A DNA stretch of 64,000 nucleotides from Pseudothauera rhizosphaerae (GTDB lineage: Bacteria; Pseudomonadota; Gammaproteobacteria; Burkholderiales; Rhodocyclaceae), in assembly GCF_004801305.1 (NCBI RefSeq), contig NZ_SSOD01000012.1, positions 1 to 64,000 of the forward strand, written 5' to 3'. Within the stretch, counting starts at the first letter, position 1. The number at the start of each line of letters is the position of its first letter. A program made the position numbers and the translations under genes. The notes under the pieces are model-generated. The model had not been told where the DNA came from and searched no databases. It saw only the letters and a program-made list of their open reading frames with translations. This document shows, piece by piece, positions 8,271 to 17,759 of this stretch.

Positions 8271-8816
8271 GTGAGTGATTCCGACTACCCGCTCACTTCC
8301 ACGGTGGAGTCCCTCTACTGCGACCACCACGACTGGCTGCAGAGCTGGCTGCGCCGTCGCCTGGGCAACGCCGCGGATGCGGCGGACCTGGCGCATGACG
8401 CGTTCATTCGCCTCATCGTCACCCCGCGCCGGTTCGACAGCCGGCCCGAAGCCCGCTCCTACCTTCGCACCATGGCCAATGGCCTGTGTGTGGACCTGTG
8501 GCGCCGCCGCCAGATCGAAGAGGCTTGGCTCGAAGCCCTGGCCGCTCAACCCGAAGCCTTTGCCCCGTCGTCGGAGCACCAGTGCATCGTGCTGCAGGCG
8601 CTGCAGGAGATCGACACCCTGCTGCGCAGCCTGTCCGCCAAGGCGGCCCGGGCCTTCGTGCTGGCCGTGGGTTGCGAGATGACCGACAAGGAAGTCGCCG
8701 CCGAGTTGGGGGTCTCCGCCCGCATGGTTAGAAAGTACGTGGCTCAGGCCATGCTGCGGTGCATGGAAATGGAAGAACTGCGGGAAGAGCCGCCTCTCCG
8801 GCATGTCGGCGATTGA
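8271..8816 (+). CDS. FecI-family ECF sigma factor (cassette 1)
   Basis: A 181-residue iron-starvation sigma factor that should direct RNA polymerase to the receptor gene downstream when its anti-sigma FecR signals ligand. Region 2 is at about residues 16-85 (YCDHHDWLQSWLRRRLG, then DLAHDAFIRL) and region 4 at about 120-170 (DKEVAAELGVSARMVRKYV). The start is GTG, supported by the same CCCGTGAGT context before FecI 4. It overlaps fecR by 14 bases, implying translational coupling. Its closest relative here is FecI 4, not FecI 2 or 3. A Fur box lies upstream. Confidence 0.92.
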   Translation: MSDSDYPLTSTVESLYCDHHDWLQSWLRRRLGNAADAADLAHDAFIRLIVTPRRFDSRPEARSYLRTMANGLCVDLWRRRQIEEAWLEALAAQPEAFAPSSEHQCIVLQALQEIDTLLRSLSAKAARAFVLAVGCEMTDKEVAAELGVSARMVRKYVAQAMLRCMEMEELREEPPLRHVGD

Positions 8817-9831
8817 GTTTTCCGTTTCGCCCGAGCAGACGGGCATTTCTTTCAGCGCCAAGGAGCAGGCTGCCGAATGGTTCGCGCTGCTTCGCTCGGG
8901 CGACGCCACCGATGCCGACCGCAGCCAATGGGAGGCATGGCTGGCCGCCTGCGAAGAGCATCGCAACGCCTGGGCCTACGTCCAGCGCGTCAGCAACCGC
9001 TTCGCCCCCATCCAGACCAGCCCCGACCCGCGCACCACCGTGGGCATACTGCAGACCGCCCAAGGCCGGCTGGCGCGCCGCCGCCGGATCCTGCTGGGTC
9101 TGGCCGCGTTCGGCGGCACCGGTCTGTTGAGCTGGGCCACATGGCGCCACACATTGCTGCCTGCCAGGGCCTGGGTGGCCGACCATCACACCGGCGTGGG
9201 TGAAACGCGGCAAATCAGCCTGACCGACGGCACCCGTGTCTGGTTGGGGTCGGCCAGCGCCTTCAACGAAGACTTCCGCCCCGATCTGCGCCGCCTGCAC
9301 CTGGTCGCCGGCGACATCTTCATCGAAACGGCCCCTGACGCCACGCGCCCCTTTGTGGTCGATACCCCGCACGGCCGCCTGCGGGCGCTGGGCACGCGCT
9401 TTGACGTGCGGCTGGAGGGCCGGCAAACCGCCGTTTCCGTCTACGAAGGCGCCGTAGAAGTGCGCACCGCGGGCAGCGAGGCAACCACCGTGATACGCGC
9501 CGGTGAACAGACCCGCTTCGACCAACAGGCCATTGGCGAAACGGCCGCAGCCGACCCTTCGCGCGAAGGCTGGACGCAGGGCATCCTGATAGCCCAGGAC
9601 ATGCCGCTCAGCCTGTTGGCGGCCGAACTTGCGCGCTACCGCCACGGCCACCTGGGCGTGGCGCCCGAAGTGGCCGACCTTCGCGTCTACGGCAGCTTCC
9701 CGCTGGACTCCAGCGACCGCGCGCTGGTGATGCTGGCCTCCGTCCTGCCCATCCAGGTACGGCAACCGCTGCCGTGGTGGAGCACCATCGAAGCGCGCAG
9801 CGGCAGCGCCGGCAAAGCCGCCAGCCGCTGA
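8803..9831 (+). CDS. FecR-family anti-sigma / signal transducer (cassette 1)
   Basis: A 342-residue single-pass inner-membrane protein. The cytoplasmic N-terminal domain (about residues 20-75, AAEWFALLRSGDATDADR and the WEAWL segment) would hold FecI. A membrane segment follows near residues 95-115 after RRRR. The periplasmic FecR domain includes FVVDTPHGRLRALGTRFDVR, and the C-terminal part contacts the receptor STN domain. The tail QPLPWWSTIEARSG nearly matches FecR 4, so cassettes 1 and 4 share a regulator lineage. A strong hairpin follows the stop codon. Confidence 0.93.
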   Translation: MSAIEFSVSPEQTGISFSAKEQAAEWFALLRSGDATDADRSQWEAWLAACEEHRNAWAYVQRVSNRFAPIQTSPDPRTTVGILQTAQGRLARRRRILLGLAAFGGTGLLSWATWRHTLLPARAWVADHHTGVGETRQISLTDGTRVWLGSASAFNEDFRPDLRRLHLVAGDIFIETAPDATRPFVVDTPHGRLRALGTRFDVRLEGRQTAVSVYEGAVEVRTAGSEATTVIRAGEQTRFDQQAIGETAAADPSREGWTQGILIAQDMPLSLLAAELARYRHGHLGVAPEVADLRVYGSFPLDSSDRALVMLASVLPIQVRQPLPWWSTIEARSGSAGKAASR

Positions 9832-10151
9832 GTCCGCCCCCTCCGGCTCGGACCGGCTCCAAATTTTTCCCGGGGCGGAACCAAAACGGTTCCGCTCTTG
9901 GGCCTCTCGTTCGATTAACCGAATGAAAGGCTTCCCAATCGTTCATTCATCAGCCACCCACGGCTGGTTCCGCGTCACCGGTTGCCCCCTTCGGCGGCTT
10001 GCGCCCAAAGGGAGCAAGCGGTGCTGACGCGGGCCGGTGCGGCACCGGGCGCGCAGCATGCGCCGGTTGTCTTCCCAGGCAGCGAGCTTGATCAGCGCGA
10101 AGGGGCAGCTTGTTTCCGCTGAACGACCCCCTTGTCCAAGGAAGACGAAGC
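9832..10151 (+). other. 320-bp gap between FecR 1 and the receptor
   Basis: No convincing gene. It contains the hairpin at 9875-9895 near its left end and an AT-richer stretch around 9905-9950 that may hold the FecI-dependent receptor promoter, though the motif seen before receptors 2 and 3 is not clearly present. The AAGGAAG ribosome-binding site for the receptor is at its right end. Confidence 0.6.
9875..9895 (+). terminator. Hairpin after FecR 1
   Basis: GCGGAACC (9875-9882) and GGTTCCGC (9888-9895) are a perfect 8-bp stem around AAAAC, followed by TCTT. It could end the Fur-controlled fecIR transcript so that the receptor depends on its own FecI promoter. Confidence 0.6.
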
Positions 10152-12710
10152 ATGACGAACCGCGCCATTCACACCAGCCGCCGGGCTGGCAAGCCCCAAC
10201 CCGAAGAAGAGACGCCCAACCTCCGGCCCGCCCCCCTGGTACTGGCCGTGCACCTGGCCCTGGTGGGCGGCGCAATGGCGGCGGCCTGCTGGAGCACCGC
10301 TGCTCACGCACAAAGCGCTGACACGCCGAAAGCCTCGGCGGACGCCACGAAGCACTACGACATTCCCGCCGGCCCCCTGGGCTCGGTGATGTCCAAGTTT
10401 GCGAGCATATCCGGTGTCCTGCTGGCGGGTTCATCCGAACTGGTGCAAGGGCGAAACAGCCCCGGCCTGAGCGGCACCTACACTACCGAGGGCGCCATCG
10501 AGGCTCTGCTGTCCGGCACGGGCTTGGATGCGGTGCGCCAGTCGAATGGCGCCTATACCCTGGTGGAAGCCCCGACTGCCGCGGCAGCCGGCAATCCTTC
10601 ATCGGAAAGCACGTTGCCGGTCGTCAAGGTGACCGCGAAAAGCGTACGAAATGGAACCACCGAAGGCACCGGTTCCTTCACCGCCCACAGCATGTCCAGC
10701 GCCACCCACCTGCCGCTGACCATGCGCGAGACGCCGCAGTCGGTGACGGTGCTGACCAGCGCTCGCATCGAGGCGGACAACTTGGTCGATCTGGTCGACG
10801 TCGCCAAGGCGACGCCGGGGCTGTCACTGAGTTCCAGCGAAGTCCGCCCTGTGTTGCAATCGCGTGGCTATACCGTCGAAAGCGTGACGTAGGATGGCAT
10901 CGCCACCCTGTACGACTGGAGTGGTGGAGACTCGCTTGGCAACCTGGCCATGCAGGACCGGGTCGAGGTCGTCCGGGGGGCGACGGGACTGATGCAGGGA
11001 GCTGGCAACCCGTCCGCTGCCATCAACATGGTCCGCAAGCGGCCTACCAGCACCTGGCAATTCAAGGGCTCCGCCAGCGCCGGCAGTTGGGATGACTACA
11101 GATTGATGGCGGATGTCAGCGGCCCCCTGACGGAAGACGGCCGGGTGCGCGCCCGGCTGGTCGGCTTTGGCCAGGACGCCAGCGATTTCTATGACCTCGC
11201 CTTCAACGACAAGCACCTGGGTTATGCCACGCTCGATGTCGATCTGACCGAGAACACCACCCTCAACATCGGCTACTCCCACCTGTACTCCAACAGGAAC
11301 CTGATCTGGGGCGGCATGCCGACGAGCTACGGCTACCAGCACCTCGATCTGTCGCGTTCGACCTTCGTCGGCGCGGACTGGGAGTACAACAAGACCGAGG
11401 CCGATACGTTCTACGCCAGTTTGGCGCACGACTTCGACGGGGGGTGGAGCCTGAACTTCAATGCCACCTATGTGGATGGCCGCTACGGCATGCTTGGAAC
11501 CTTCCTGCTCCCTACCCCCGATGTCGGCGGTCATGGGCATGTGTGGTGGGCAACACAGTCGGTGCGTTATCAGAAGGCCGCCGACCTGAAGGTCTCCGGC
11601 CCGGTGTCCTGGTTCGGGCGCAAGCACGACCTGGTGTTCGGCGCCACGGTCAACCGTCAGAACGAACGTGACACCCAGTGGTTCAAGAGTTGGGACGATC
11701 CCGATTTCCTGACCCGTGGCGTCGATCTGGCGACCTGGAACCATGCCATACCCCGGCCGGACACCAGCAGCACGAGCCCCCTGCGGTATGTCTACTCGAC
11801 CCGCTACAAACAGGACAGCCTTTACTCCGTCGGTCGCTTCAACGTTGCCGACACGCTGGACTTGCTTCTGGGCGCGCGACTGGATTGGTATGACAAAGTT
11901 ATAGATACGGGTAGTAGCGCTATTTCCTTTTCGGAGAATGCGAACCTGACGAAATATGCCGGGCTGACCTGGAAGTTCGCGGACCGGCACTCCGCCTACG
12001 TCAGCTACACCGATGTCTTTCAACCACAGAATCAGCGCAATCTGAACGGCGACCTTCTGCCCCCCAAGAGCGGCAGGAACTACGAGCTCGGGGTGAAGGG
12101 CGAATACCTGGGCGGTGCGCTCAACGGAAGCATCGCACTGTTCCGCATCGACGAAAACGACCGGGCCGCCTGGCTGAGCGACCAGAGTGCCTGCACCGTT
12201 CCGGCAGGCTGCTACGGCGCCGCCGGCCTGGTCCGTACCGAAGGGGTGGATATCGAACTGCAAGGCGCCCTCGCGCCCAACTGGCAGATCGGGGCAGGCC
12301 TCACCTATTCCGAAACGCGCTACCGCAAGGATGCCAATCCGGACAACATCGGTCACCGGCTCAGCACCGCGGACCCGACCACACTCTTCAAGCTGAGCAC
12401 CCAATATACGCTGCCCGGTGCACTGAGCCGGCTGACGCTGGGCGGGCGGGTCAACTGGCAGAGCAAGATGTATCGGGACGCGACGAACGCCTACGGAGAG
12501 GCGGTACGCATCCAGCAGGACGCGCGCGCCATTGTGGATATTTCGGCCAGCTATCGTCTGACGAAAAACCTCAACCTCAAGCTCGACATCAACAACGTCT
12601 TCGACAAGGTCTACTACTCGACCATCGCCGCCGACGACTGGATCTGGGGCGCGACCGAGGCTTACGGCAGACCACGCAGCGCGCTGCTGACGCTGAATGC
12701 GGGCTATTGA
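10152..12710 (+). pseudogene. TonB-dependent siderophore receptor 1, interrupted by one TAG codon
   Basis: A FecA/FpvA-type receptor of 852 codons if read through. Signal peptide ends near STAAHAQS. The STN signalling domain follows (YDIPAGPLGSVMSKFASISG). Then come the plug (TPQSVTVLTSARIEADN through GATGLMQGAGNPSAAINMV) and a 22-strand barrel ending LTLNAGY. At 10890-10892 the codon is TAG where receptors 2 and 3 have CAG (VTQDGIAT). The frame is otherwise open on both sides, with no other lesion. A stop in the early plug would release only about 246 residues: signal peptide, STN domain and a plug fragment. Alternatives are amber readthrough, a phase-varying base or a sequencing error. Start ATG follows AAGGAAG. 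Confidence 0.9.
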
Positions 12711-12763
12711 TGGTGGTGCCGAACGGCGCCAGAACAACCGGGAACGCGGCACTGCGTTCCCCT

Positions 12764-12788
12764 CCGGGACGGCTTACCGCCGTCCCGG
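12764..12788 (+). terminator. Hairpin after receptor 1
   Basis: CCGGGACGGC (12764-12773) and GCCGTCCCGG (12779-12788) form a perfect 10-bp stem with loop TTACC, 54 bases after the receptor stop. There is no T-run, so termination strength is uncertain. Confidence 0.5.
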
Positions 12789-12925
12789 ACGGCGAGTTCC
12801 TCGACTTTCAGATGCACGGAATCGGGCCGGTGGATGGTCTGGGCGGTCATGGAGCGTCTCCAGATGGCGAAGGAACTTCACCCGGAATCAGAATTTGACG
12901 CCAGCCTTCGGCCGACAGGATAATC

Positions 12926-12942
12926 AATAAGAACAATTCTCA
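12926..12942 (+). promoter_or_regulatory. Fur box upstream of FecI 2
   Basis: AATAAGAACAATTCTCA ends 60 bases before the sigma gene. The identical 17-mer occurs in the same orientation relative to FecI 5 (58255-58271, minus strand), and a 14-of-17 match precedes FecI 3. This conservation in otherwise unrelated intergenic DNA supports a real operator. Confidence 0.75.
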
Positions 12943-13002
12943 ACGGCAAGCCAGGCCCGCACCATAGCCAGCCGACGATTCCTGTTTTTCCGGAGGCTGT
13001 CC

Positions 13003-13506
13003 TTGAGTGCCGTCGCTTCGCCCCAACCCGTTGCCGAGCTGTACCGCGAGCATCACGGCTGGCTGCATGGCTGGCTGCGCAGGAAACTCGGCTGCACCTA
13101 CCAGGCGGCCGATCTGGCGCAGGACACTTTCGTCCAGGCGCTGCTCGCGCCGAGCCTGGACGAAATCCGCGAGCCGCGTGCCTGGCTGACCACGGTGGCC
13201 CGCCGCATCATGGCCAACCACCTGCGGCGCAAGGAGCTCGAACGCGCCTACCTAGATGCCATCGCCAGCCACCCCGAACCGCTGGCCCCCGGCCCGGAAG
13301 AGCGGGCGCTCATCACCGAGGCGCTGTGCGAAATCGACGCCCTGCTCGCGGGCTTGCCCGCCAGGGCGCGCCAGGCCTTCCTCCTCTCCCAGGTCGAGGG
13401 CCTCACCTACGCCGAAATTGCCCGGCGCCTCGGCGTCTCGCTCAGCATGGTCAAGAAGTACATGCTGCGCGCCACGCTGCACCTGGCCGGCATCGTCAAG
13501 CCATGA
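13003..13506 (+). CDS. FecI-family ECF sigma factor (cassette 2)
   Basis: A 167-residue ECF sigma. Region 2 includes YREHHGWLHGWLRRKLG and DLAQDTFVQALL. Region 4 includes LTYAEIARRLGVSLSMVKKY. The start is TTG at 13003, with a strong GGAGG 8 bases upstream; no ATG is better placed. It overlaps fecR 2 by the ATGA quartet, so the pair is translationally coupled. It is closest to FecI 3, and both lack the longer N terminus of FecI 1 and 4. Confidence 0.92.
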   Translation: MSAVASPQPVAELYREHHGWLHGWLRRKLGCTYQAADLAQDTFVQALLAPSLDEIREPRAWLTTVARRIMANHLRRKELERAYLDAIASHPEPLAPGPEERALITEALCEIDALLAGLPARARQAFLLSQVEGLTYAEIARRLGVSLSMVKKYMLRATLHLAGIVKP

Positions 13507-14486
13507 ACGCCGCCATCGACCCGGCGCTGATCGAAGAAGCCGCGCGCTGGTTCGTGCTGCTGGCCTCCGGCGAGGCCACGGCCGACGACCGGACGGCCTG
13601 TGCCGGCTGGCGCACCGCGGATTCCCGCCACGAAGCCGCCTGGCAGCACATCAGCGCCGCCACCGCCCGCGTTTCCGGCATTCCGCGCCAACACGCGCAA
13701 GCCTCCGTCGCCGCGCTCAACGCCACCGGCAAGGACCAGCGCCCCGGGCGCCGCCGCTTCCTGGCGCAACTGGGCATCCTCTGCGCCATCGGCATCGCGG
13801 CCCGGCAAGGCTGGCGGCAGAGCGACTGGTCCGCCGACCAGCGCACCGCCATCGGCGAACAGCGCGACCTCACCCTGGCCGACGGCAGCCTCCTGCGCCT
13901 GGACACCGACACCGCCATCGACATCGACTTCTCGGCCTCGGCCCGCCTCATCCGCCTGCGGCGCGGGCGCATCATGGTTGCCACCGCGCCCGCCCCTTCG
14001 CCGGCGGCAACACGCCCGCCGTTCCTGGTGGAAACCGCCGAAGGGCGGGTTGAAGCGCTCGGCACCCAATTCGTCGTCCGGCAGGAAAGCGACAGCACCC
14101 AGGTCACCGTCGTGCAAGCCAGGGTGGCGATTCACGCCAGCCTGGCCGAAGGCGCGCCTCCCATCCTCGCCGCCGGCGAGGCCGCCCGCTTCGGACGCCA
14201 GGGCATCATCGCGCGAGAGGCCGCCCGTCCCGGCAGCAGCGCCTGGATCAAGGGCATCCTGGTGGCCGACGACATGCCGCTCGCCGATTTCGTCGCCGAA
14301 CTCGCCCGCTACCGCAGCGCGCCCCTGGAATGCGCCCCGGCCGTGCGCCAGTGGCGCATCTCCGGCACCTACCCCCTCGTCGACACGGAAGGCGCCCTGG
14401 CCGCCATCGGCCGCATCCTCCCCGTGCGCACCCAGCCGCTGCACCCGGAAGACCCGGCGCGCGGCACCCTCGTCGTCGCCCGGTAA
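13503..14486 (+). CDS. FecR-family anti-sigma / signal transducer (cassette 2)
   Basis: A 327-residue protein. The sigma-binding N domain has IEEAARWFVLLASGEATADD. A basic RRRF precedes a short membrane segment near residues 85-100 (LAQLGILCAIGIAARQG). The periplasmic FecR domain reads FLVETAEGRVEALGTQFVVR, and the C-terminal signalling part ends in TLVVAR. The ATG overlaps the FecI 2 stop. The C-terminal WWTTIEA-like tail of FecR 1 and 4 is absent, consistent with a separate lineage. Confidence 0.93.
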   Translation: MNAAIDPALIEEAARWFVLLASGEATADDRTACAGWRTADSRHEAAWQHISAATARVSGIPRQHAQASVAALNATGKDQRPGRRRFLAQLGILCAIGIAARQGWRQSDWSADQRTAIGEQRDLTLADGSLLRLDTDTAIDIDFSASARLIRLRRGRIMVATAPAPSPAATRPPFLVETAEGRVEALGTQFVVRQESDSTQVTVVQARVAIHASLAEGAPPILAAGEAARFGRQGIIAREAARPGSSAWIKGILVADDMPLADFVAELARYRSAPLECAPAVRQWRISGTYPLVDTEGALAAIGRILPVRTQPLHPEDPARGTLVVAR

Positions 14487-14552
14487 AACCCGGAGCAAAG
14501 ACGCCGCCCCGCCCGCGGCGCATCTGCGCGAGACTGGATACGCGGCGCTGTA

Positions 14553-14574
14553 CCTTTTTTCGGTTTCGTTTGAC
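14553..14574 (+). promoter_or_regulatory. Candidate FecI-type promoter of receptor 2
   Basis: CCTTTTTTCGGTTTCG plus TTTGAC, a 22-bp block 45 bases before the receptor GTG. It aligns without gaps to 18734-18755 (receptor 3) and 21437-21458 (DUF3649 gene), whose surroundings are otherwise dissimilar. I infer it is the recognition site of the iron-starvation sigma factors. The -35/-10 division is not established. Confidence 0.55.
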
Positions 14575-14619
14575 AGGGAGCGTGAAACCCCTTCAAAACG
14601 AACCCGAGGAAAACCCGCC

Positions 14620-17100
14620 GTGCGCGCTCCACTCCGCTTCCCGCCCCCACCCGCCTGCCGCCCCCTCATCCTGGCCCTGCGCCTTGCCTTCGGCGGCATT
14701 GCCGTCGCCGCGACGATCCTCCCGCCGCCCGCCCTGGCCCAGACGCAGCGCACCGCCCACGAATTCGACATCCCGGCCGGCCCGCTCGCCGCCACCTTGA
14801 ACCGCATCGGCGAAACGGCCGGTGCCCTGCTCAGCTTCGACCCCACTCAGGTCAAGGGCAAGACGGCGCCGGCGATCAAAGGCCGCCTCTCCGTGCAGGA
14901 AGCCCTGTCACAGGCGCTGACCGGCAGCGGGCTAAGCACCGTGGTCGAGGGGAAAACCCTGGTCATCCGGCCCACCTCCGCCAACAGCAGCGGGGAAACC
15001 ACGCTGGCACCGGTCACGGTCGCGGCGCAGGGCGTGAAAGACGGCACCACCGAAGGCACGTGTTCCTTCACCACCCGCACGATGTCCAGCGCCACCCACC
15101 TGCCGCTCTCCATGCGCGAGACGCCGCAGTCGGTGACGGTGCTGACCAGCGCCCGCATCGAGGCGGACAATCTGGTCGATCTGGTGGATGTCGCCAAGGC
15201 AACGCCGGGGCTGACGCTTAATTCCAACGAAGTCCGCCCCCAGCTGTACTCGCGTGGTTACGCAGTCGAAAGCGTGACGCAGGACGGTATCGCCACCCGA
15301 TACGAGTGGGGCAGAGGGGACTCCCTCGGCAACCTGGCCATGCAGGACCGGGTGGAGGTGGTCCGCGGGGCGACGGGCTTGATGCAGGGTGGCGGCAACC
15401 CGTCGGCCGCCGTCAACATGATCCGCAAACGGCCGACCAACACGTGGCAGTTCAAGGGTTCCATCAGCGCGGGAAGCTGGGACGACTACCGGCTGATGGC
15501 CGACGTCAGCGGTCCCTTGACGGAGGATGGCCGCGTACGCGGCCGCGCCGTCGCCTATGTTCAGGACGCCAGCGACTTCTATGATTTTGCGTTCAATGAC
15601 AAGCGTTTAGGCTATGTCACGGTCGATGTCGACCTGACCGAGCGCACCACGCTCAACCTCGGTTATTCCCATCTCTATTCCAACAAGAACCTGAGCTGGG
15701 GCGGCATGCCGACGACCTATGGCTACCAGCACCTCGATCTGCCGCGCTCGACCTCTGCCGGTGCGGACTGGGAATACAACAAGAATCAGATCGATACGGT
15801 CTACGCCAGCCTGACACACGATTTCGGCGAAGGCTGGAAGCTGAACTTCAACAGCACCTACGTGGATGGTCGTTATGACCTGCTGGCGACCTATTTGGTC
15901 CCAACCCCCGGCGTCGGCGGCTATGGGCACGTATGGTGGGCAGGTGAATCGTCGCGCGAGCAGAAGGCGGCGGACCTCAAGGTGTCCGGCCCGGTTTCCT
16001 GGTTCGGACGCACACACGACCTGGTGTTTGGCGCCACGCTCAACCACCAGAACGGGCAGAACGCCTCCTGGGGCGCGGACTGGGACAATCCGATAACCGG
16101 CGGTATCGATCTGACGAACTGGAACCATGTCGTGCCCCGACCGGACACCAGCAGTACAAGCCCCTTGCGCCTTTCAGATCGTTTCAAGCAGGACAGCCTG
16201 TACTCCGCCGGCAAGTTCAACATCACCGGCACGCTGGACCTGCTGCTGGGCGCGCGGCTGGACTGGTATGACCGGAAAATCGCCTGGGATACCGGCAGTA
16301 CGTCCTCCTATTCGGAAAACGCGCACCTGACGAAATATGCCGGGCTGACCTGGAAATTCGCCGACCGGCACTCCGTTTATGCAAGCTACACCGATGTCTT
16401 CCAACCGCAGAACCAGCAAAACCTGAGCGGCAGTTTTCTGCCGCCCAGGAGCGGCAGGAACTATGAGATCGGGGTGAAGGGCGAGTATCTGGGCGGCGCA
16501 CTCAACGGCAGCATCGCGCTGTTCCGCATCGACGAGAACAACCGGGCCGCCTGGCTGGGCCTGCCGGGCAGCCTGCCCGCCTGCACCGTTCCCACAGGCT
16601 GCTACGCCGCGTCCGGCCTGGCGCGCACCGAGGGGGTGGATCTCGAACTGCAAGGCGCCATCACGCCCAACTGGCAGATCGGGGCCGGCTTTACGTACTC
16701 CGAAACGCGCTACCGCAAGGATGCCAACCCGGACAACATCGGCAAGCGCCTCGACACCGGGATTCCGACGACACTGTTCAAGCTGAGCACCCAATACACC
16801 CTGCCCGGCGCACTGAACCGGCTGACCTTGGGTGGGCGGGTCAACTGGCAGAGCAAGATGTACCGGGACGCAGCGAACGCTGACGGCGAGATGGTGCGCA
16901 TCCAGCAGGACGCCCGCGCCATCGTCGATCTGTCGGCTACCTATCGCCTGACGAAGAACCTCAACCTCAAGCTCGACATCAACAATGTCTTCGACAAGGT
17001 CTACTACTCGAGCATCGCCAACGACGACTGGTACTGGGGCGCCACCGAGGCTTACGGCAGGCCGCGCAGCGTGCTGCTCACGCTGAGCGCGAGCTATTGA
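14620..17100 (+). CDS. TonB-dependent siderophore receptor 2 with STN domain
   Basis: An 826-residue outer-membrane transducer-receptor. Signal peptide ends near PPPALAQT. STN domain at about residues 48-100 (FDIPAGPLAATLNRIGE). Plug at about 145-265 (RETPQSVTVLTSARIEADN, VTQDGIATR, GATGLMQGGGNPSAAVNMI). The barrel runs to a terminal LTLSASY with the aromatic end residue needed for assembly. The start is GTG, chosen because a GAGGA site lies just upstream and the signal peptide follows; the frame is open further upstream but antisense-like. It is very close to receptors 1 and 3, including a nearly identical 210-bp tract shared with receptor 3. Likely ligand class is a ferric siderophore; which one is unknown. 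Confidence 0.95.
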   Translation: MRAPLRFPPPPACRPLILALRLAFGGIAVAATILPPPALAQTQRTAHEFDIPAGPLAATLNRIGETAGALLSFDPTQVKGKTAPAIKGRLSVQEALSQALTGSGLSTVVEGKTLVIRPTSANSSGETTLAPVTVAAQGVKDGTTEGTCSFTTRTMSSATHLPLSMRETPQSVTVLTSARIEADNLVDLVDVAKATPGLTLNSNEVRPQLYSRGYAVESVTQDGIATRYEWGRGDSLGNLAMQDRVEVVRGATGLMQGGGNPSAAVNMIRKRPTNTWQFKGSISAGSWDDYRLMADVSGPLTEDGRVRGRAVAYVQDASDFYDFAFNDKRLGYVTVDVDLTERTTLNLGYSHLYSNKNLSWGGMPTTYGYQHLDLPRSTSAGADWEYNKNQIDTVYASLTHDFGEGWKLNFNSTYVDGRYDLLATYLVPTPGVGGYGHVWWAGESSREQKAADLKVSGPVSWFGRTHDLVFGATLNHQNGQNASWGADWDNPITGGIDLTNWNHVVPRPDTSSTSPLRLSDRFKQDSLYSAGKFNITGTLDLLLGARLDWYDRKIAWDTGSTSSYSENAHLTKYAGLTWKFADRHSVYASYTDVFQPQNQQNLSGSFLPPRSGRNYEIGVKGEYLGGALNGSIALFRIDENNRAAWLGLPGSLPACTVPTGCYAASGLARTEGVDLELQGAITPNWQIGAGFTYSETRYRKDANPDNIGKRLDTGIPTTLFKLSTQYTLPGALNRLTLGGRVNWQSKMYRDAANADGEMVRIQQDARAIVDLSATYRLTKNLNLKLDINNVFDKVYYSSIANDDWYWGATEAYGRPRSVLLTLSASY

Positions 17101-17139
17101 TCCAGTCCGAAATTTGACGCGACAGACCAAATCCAAAAG

Positions 17140-17156
17140 AATGCGAACAATTCGCA
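17140..17156 (+). promoter_or_regulatory. Fur-like box upstream of FecI 3
   Basis: AATGCGAACAATTCGCA matches the FecI 2 box at 14 of 17 bases and contains the perfect palindrome TGCGAA-CAA-TTCGCA (17142-17156). It ends 63 bases before the sigma gene, the same place as the FecI 2 box. Confidence 0.6.
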
Positions 17157-17219
17157 ATAACTGACGCCAGCCACGTCCGATTCCGGCCAGCCAGCGCGCT
17201 CCCCTTGCCCGAGGCTACC

Positions 17220-17759
17220 GTGGATTCGATATCGACTGCCGCCGCGCCGAACACCGACGCTGTTTCCGATCTCTATCGGAACCACGGCTCATGGCTGCAC
17301 GGCTGGCTGCGCAAGAAGCTCGGCTGCGTGTGGGAAGCGGCGGACCTGACCCAGGACACTTTCGTCCGCGTGCTGAGCTCGCCGGCGGCCGGCGGCCAGC
17401 TCGACGATCTGCGCGAACCGCGCCATTTCCTCGCCGCGGTCGCCCGCCGCGTGATGGTCGACCACCTGCGCCGCCGCGCGCTGGAAAAGGCCTGGCTGGA
17501 AGTCCTGGCCCTGCAGCCGGAGCCGGTCGCCCATTCGCCGGAAACCCGCGCGCTGATTCTCGAAACCCTGTGCCAGATCGACGCCATGCTCGACGGCCTC
17601 GGCCCCAGGCCGCGCCAAGCCTTCCTGTTGTCGCAGCTCGAAGGGCTGGGCTATGCCGAGATCGCCCAACGCCTGCAGGTCAGCGTCAGCTCGGTCAAGA
17701 AATACATGGCGCGCGCCACCGAGCACTGCCTGCTGCTGATGCTGGAGACGCCGCTTTGA
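17220..17759 (+). CDS. FecI-family ECF sigma factor (cassette 3)
   Basis: A 179-residue ECF sigma. Region 2 has LYRNHGSWLHGWLRKKLG and DLTQDTFVRVL. Region 4 has LGYAEIAQRLQVSVSSVKKY. I chose GTG at 17220 because GAGG lies 5 bases upstream and the context copies that of FecI 2 (GAGGCTNNCC before the start); a TTG 15 bases earlier lacks a binding site. The stop overlaps the fecR 3 start by four bases. Confidence 0.9.
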   Translation: MDSISTAAAPNTDAVSDLYRNHGSWLHGWLRKKLGCVWEAADLTQDTFVRVLSSPAAGGQLDDLREPRHFLAAVARRVMVDHLRRRALEKAWLEVLALQPEPVAHSPETRALILETLCQIDAMLDGLGPRPRQAFLLSQLEGLGYAEIAQRLQVSVSSVKKYMARATEHCLLLMLETPL

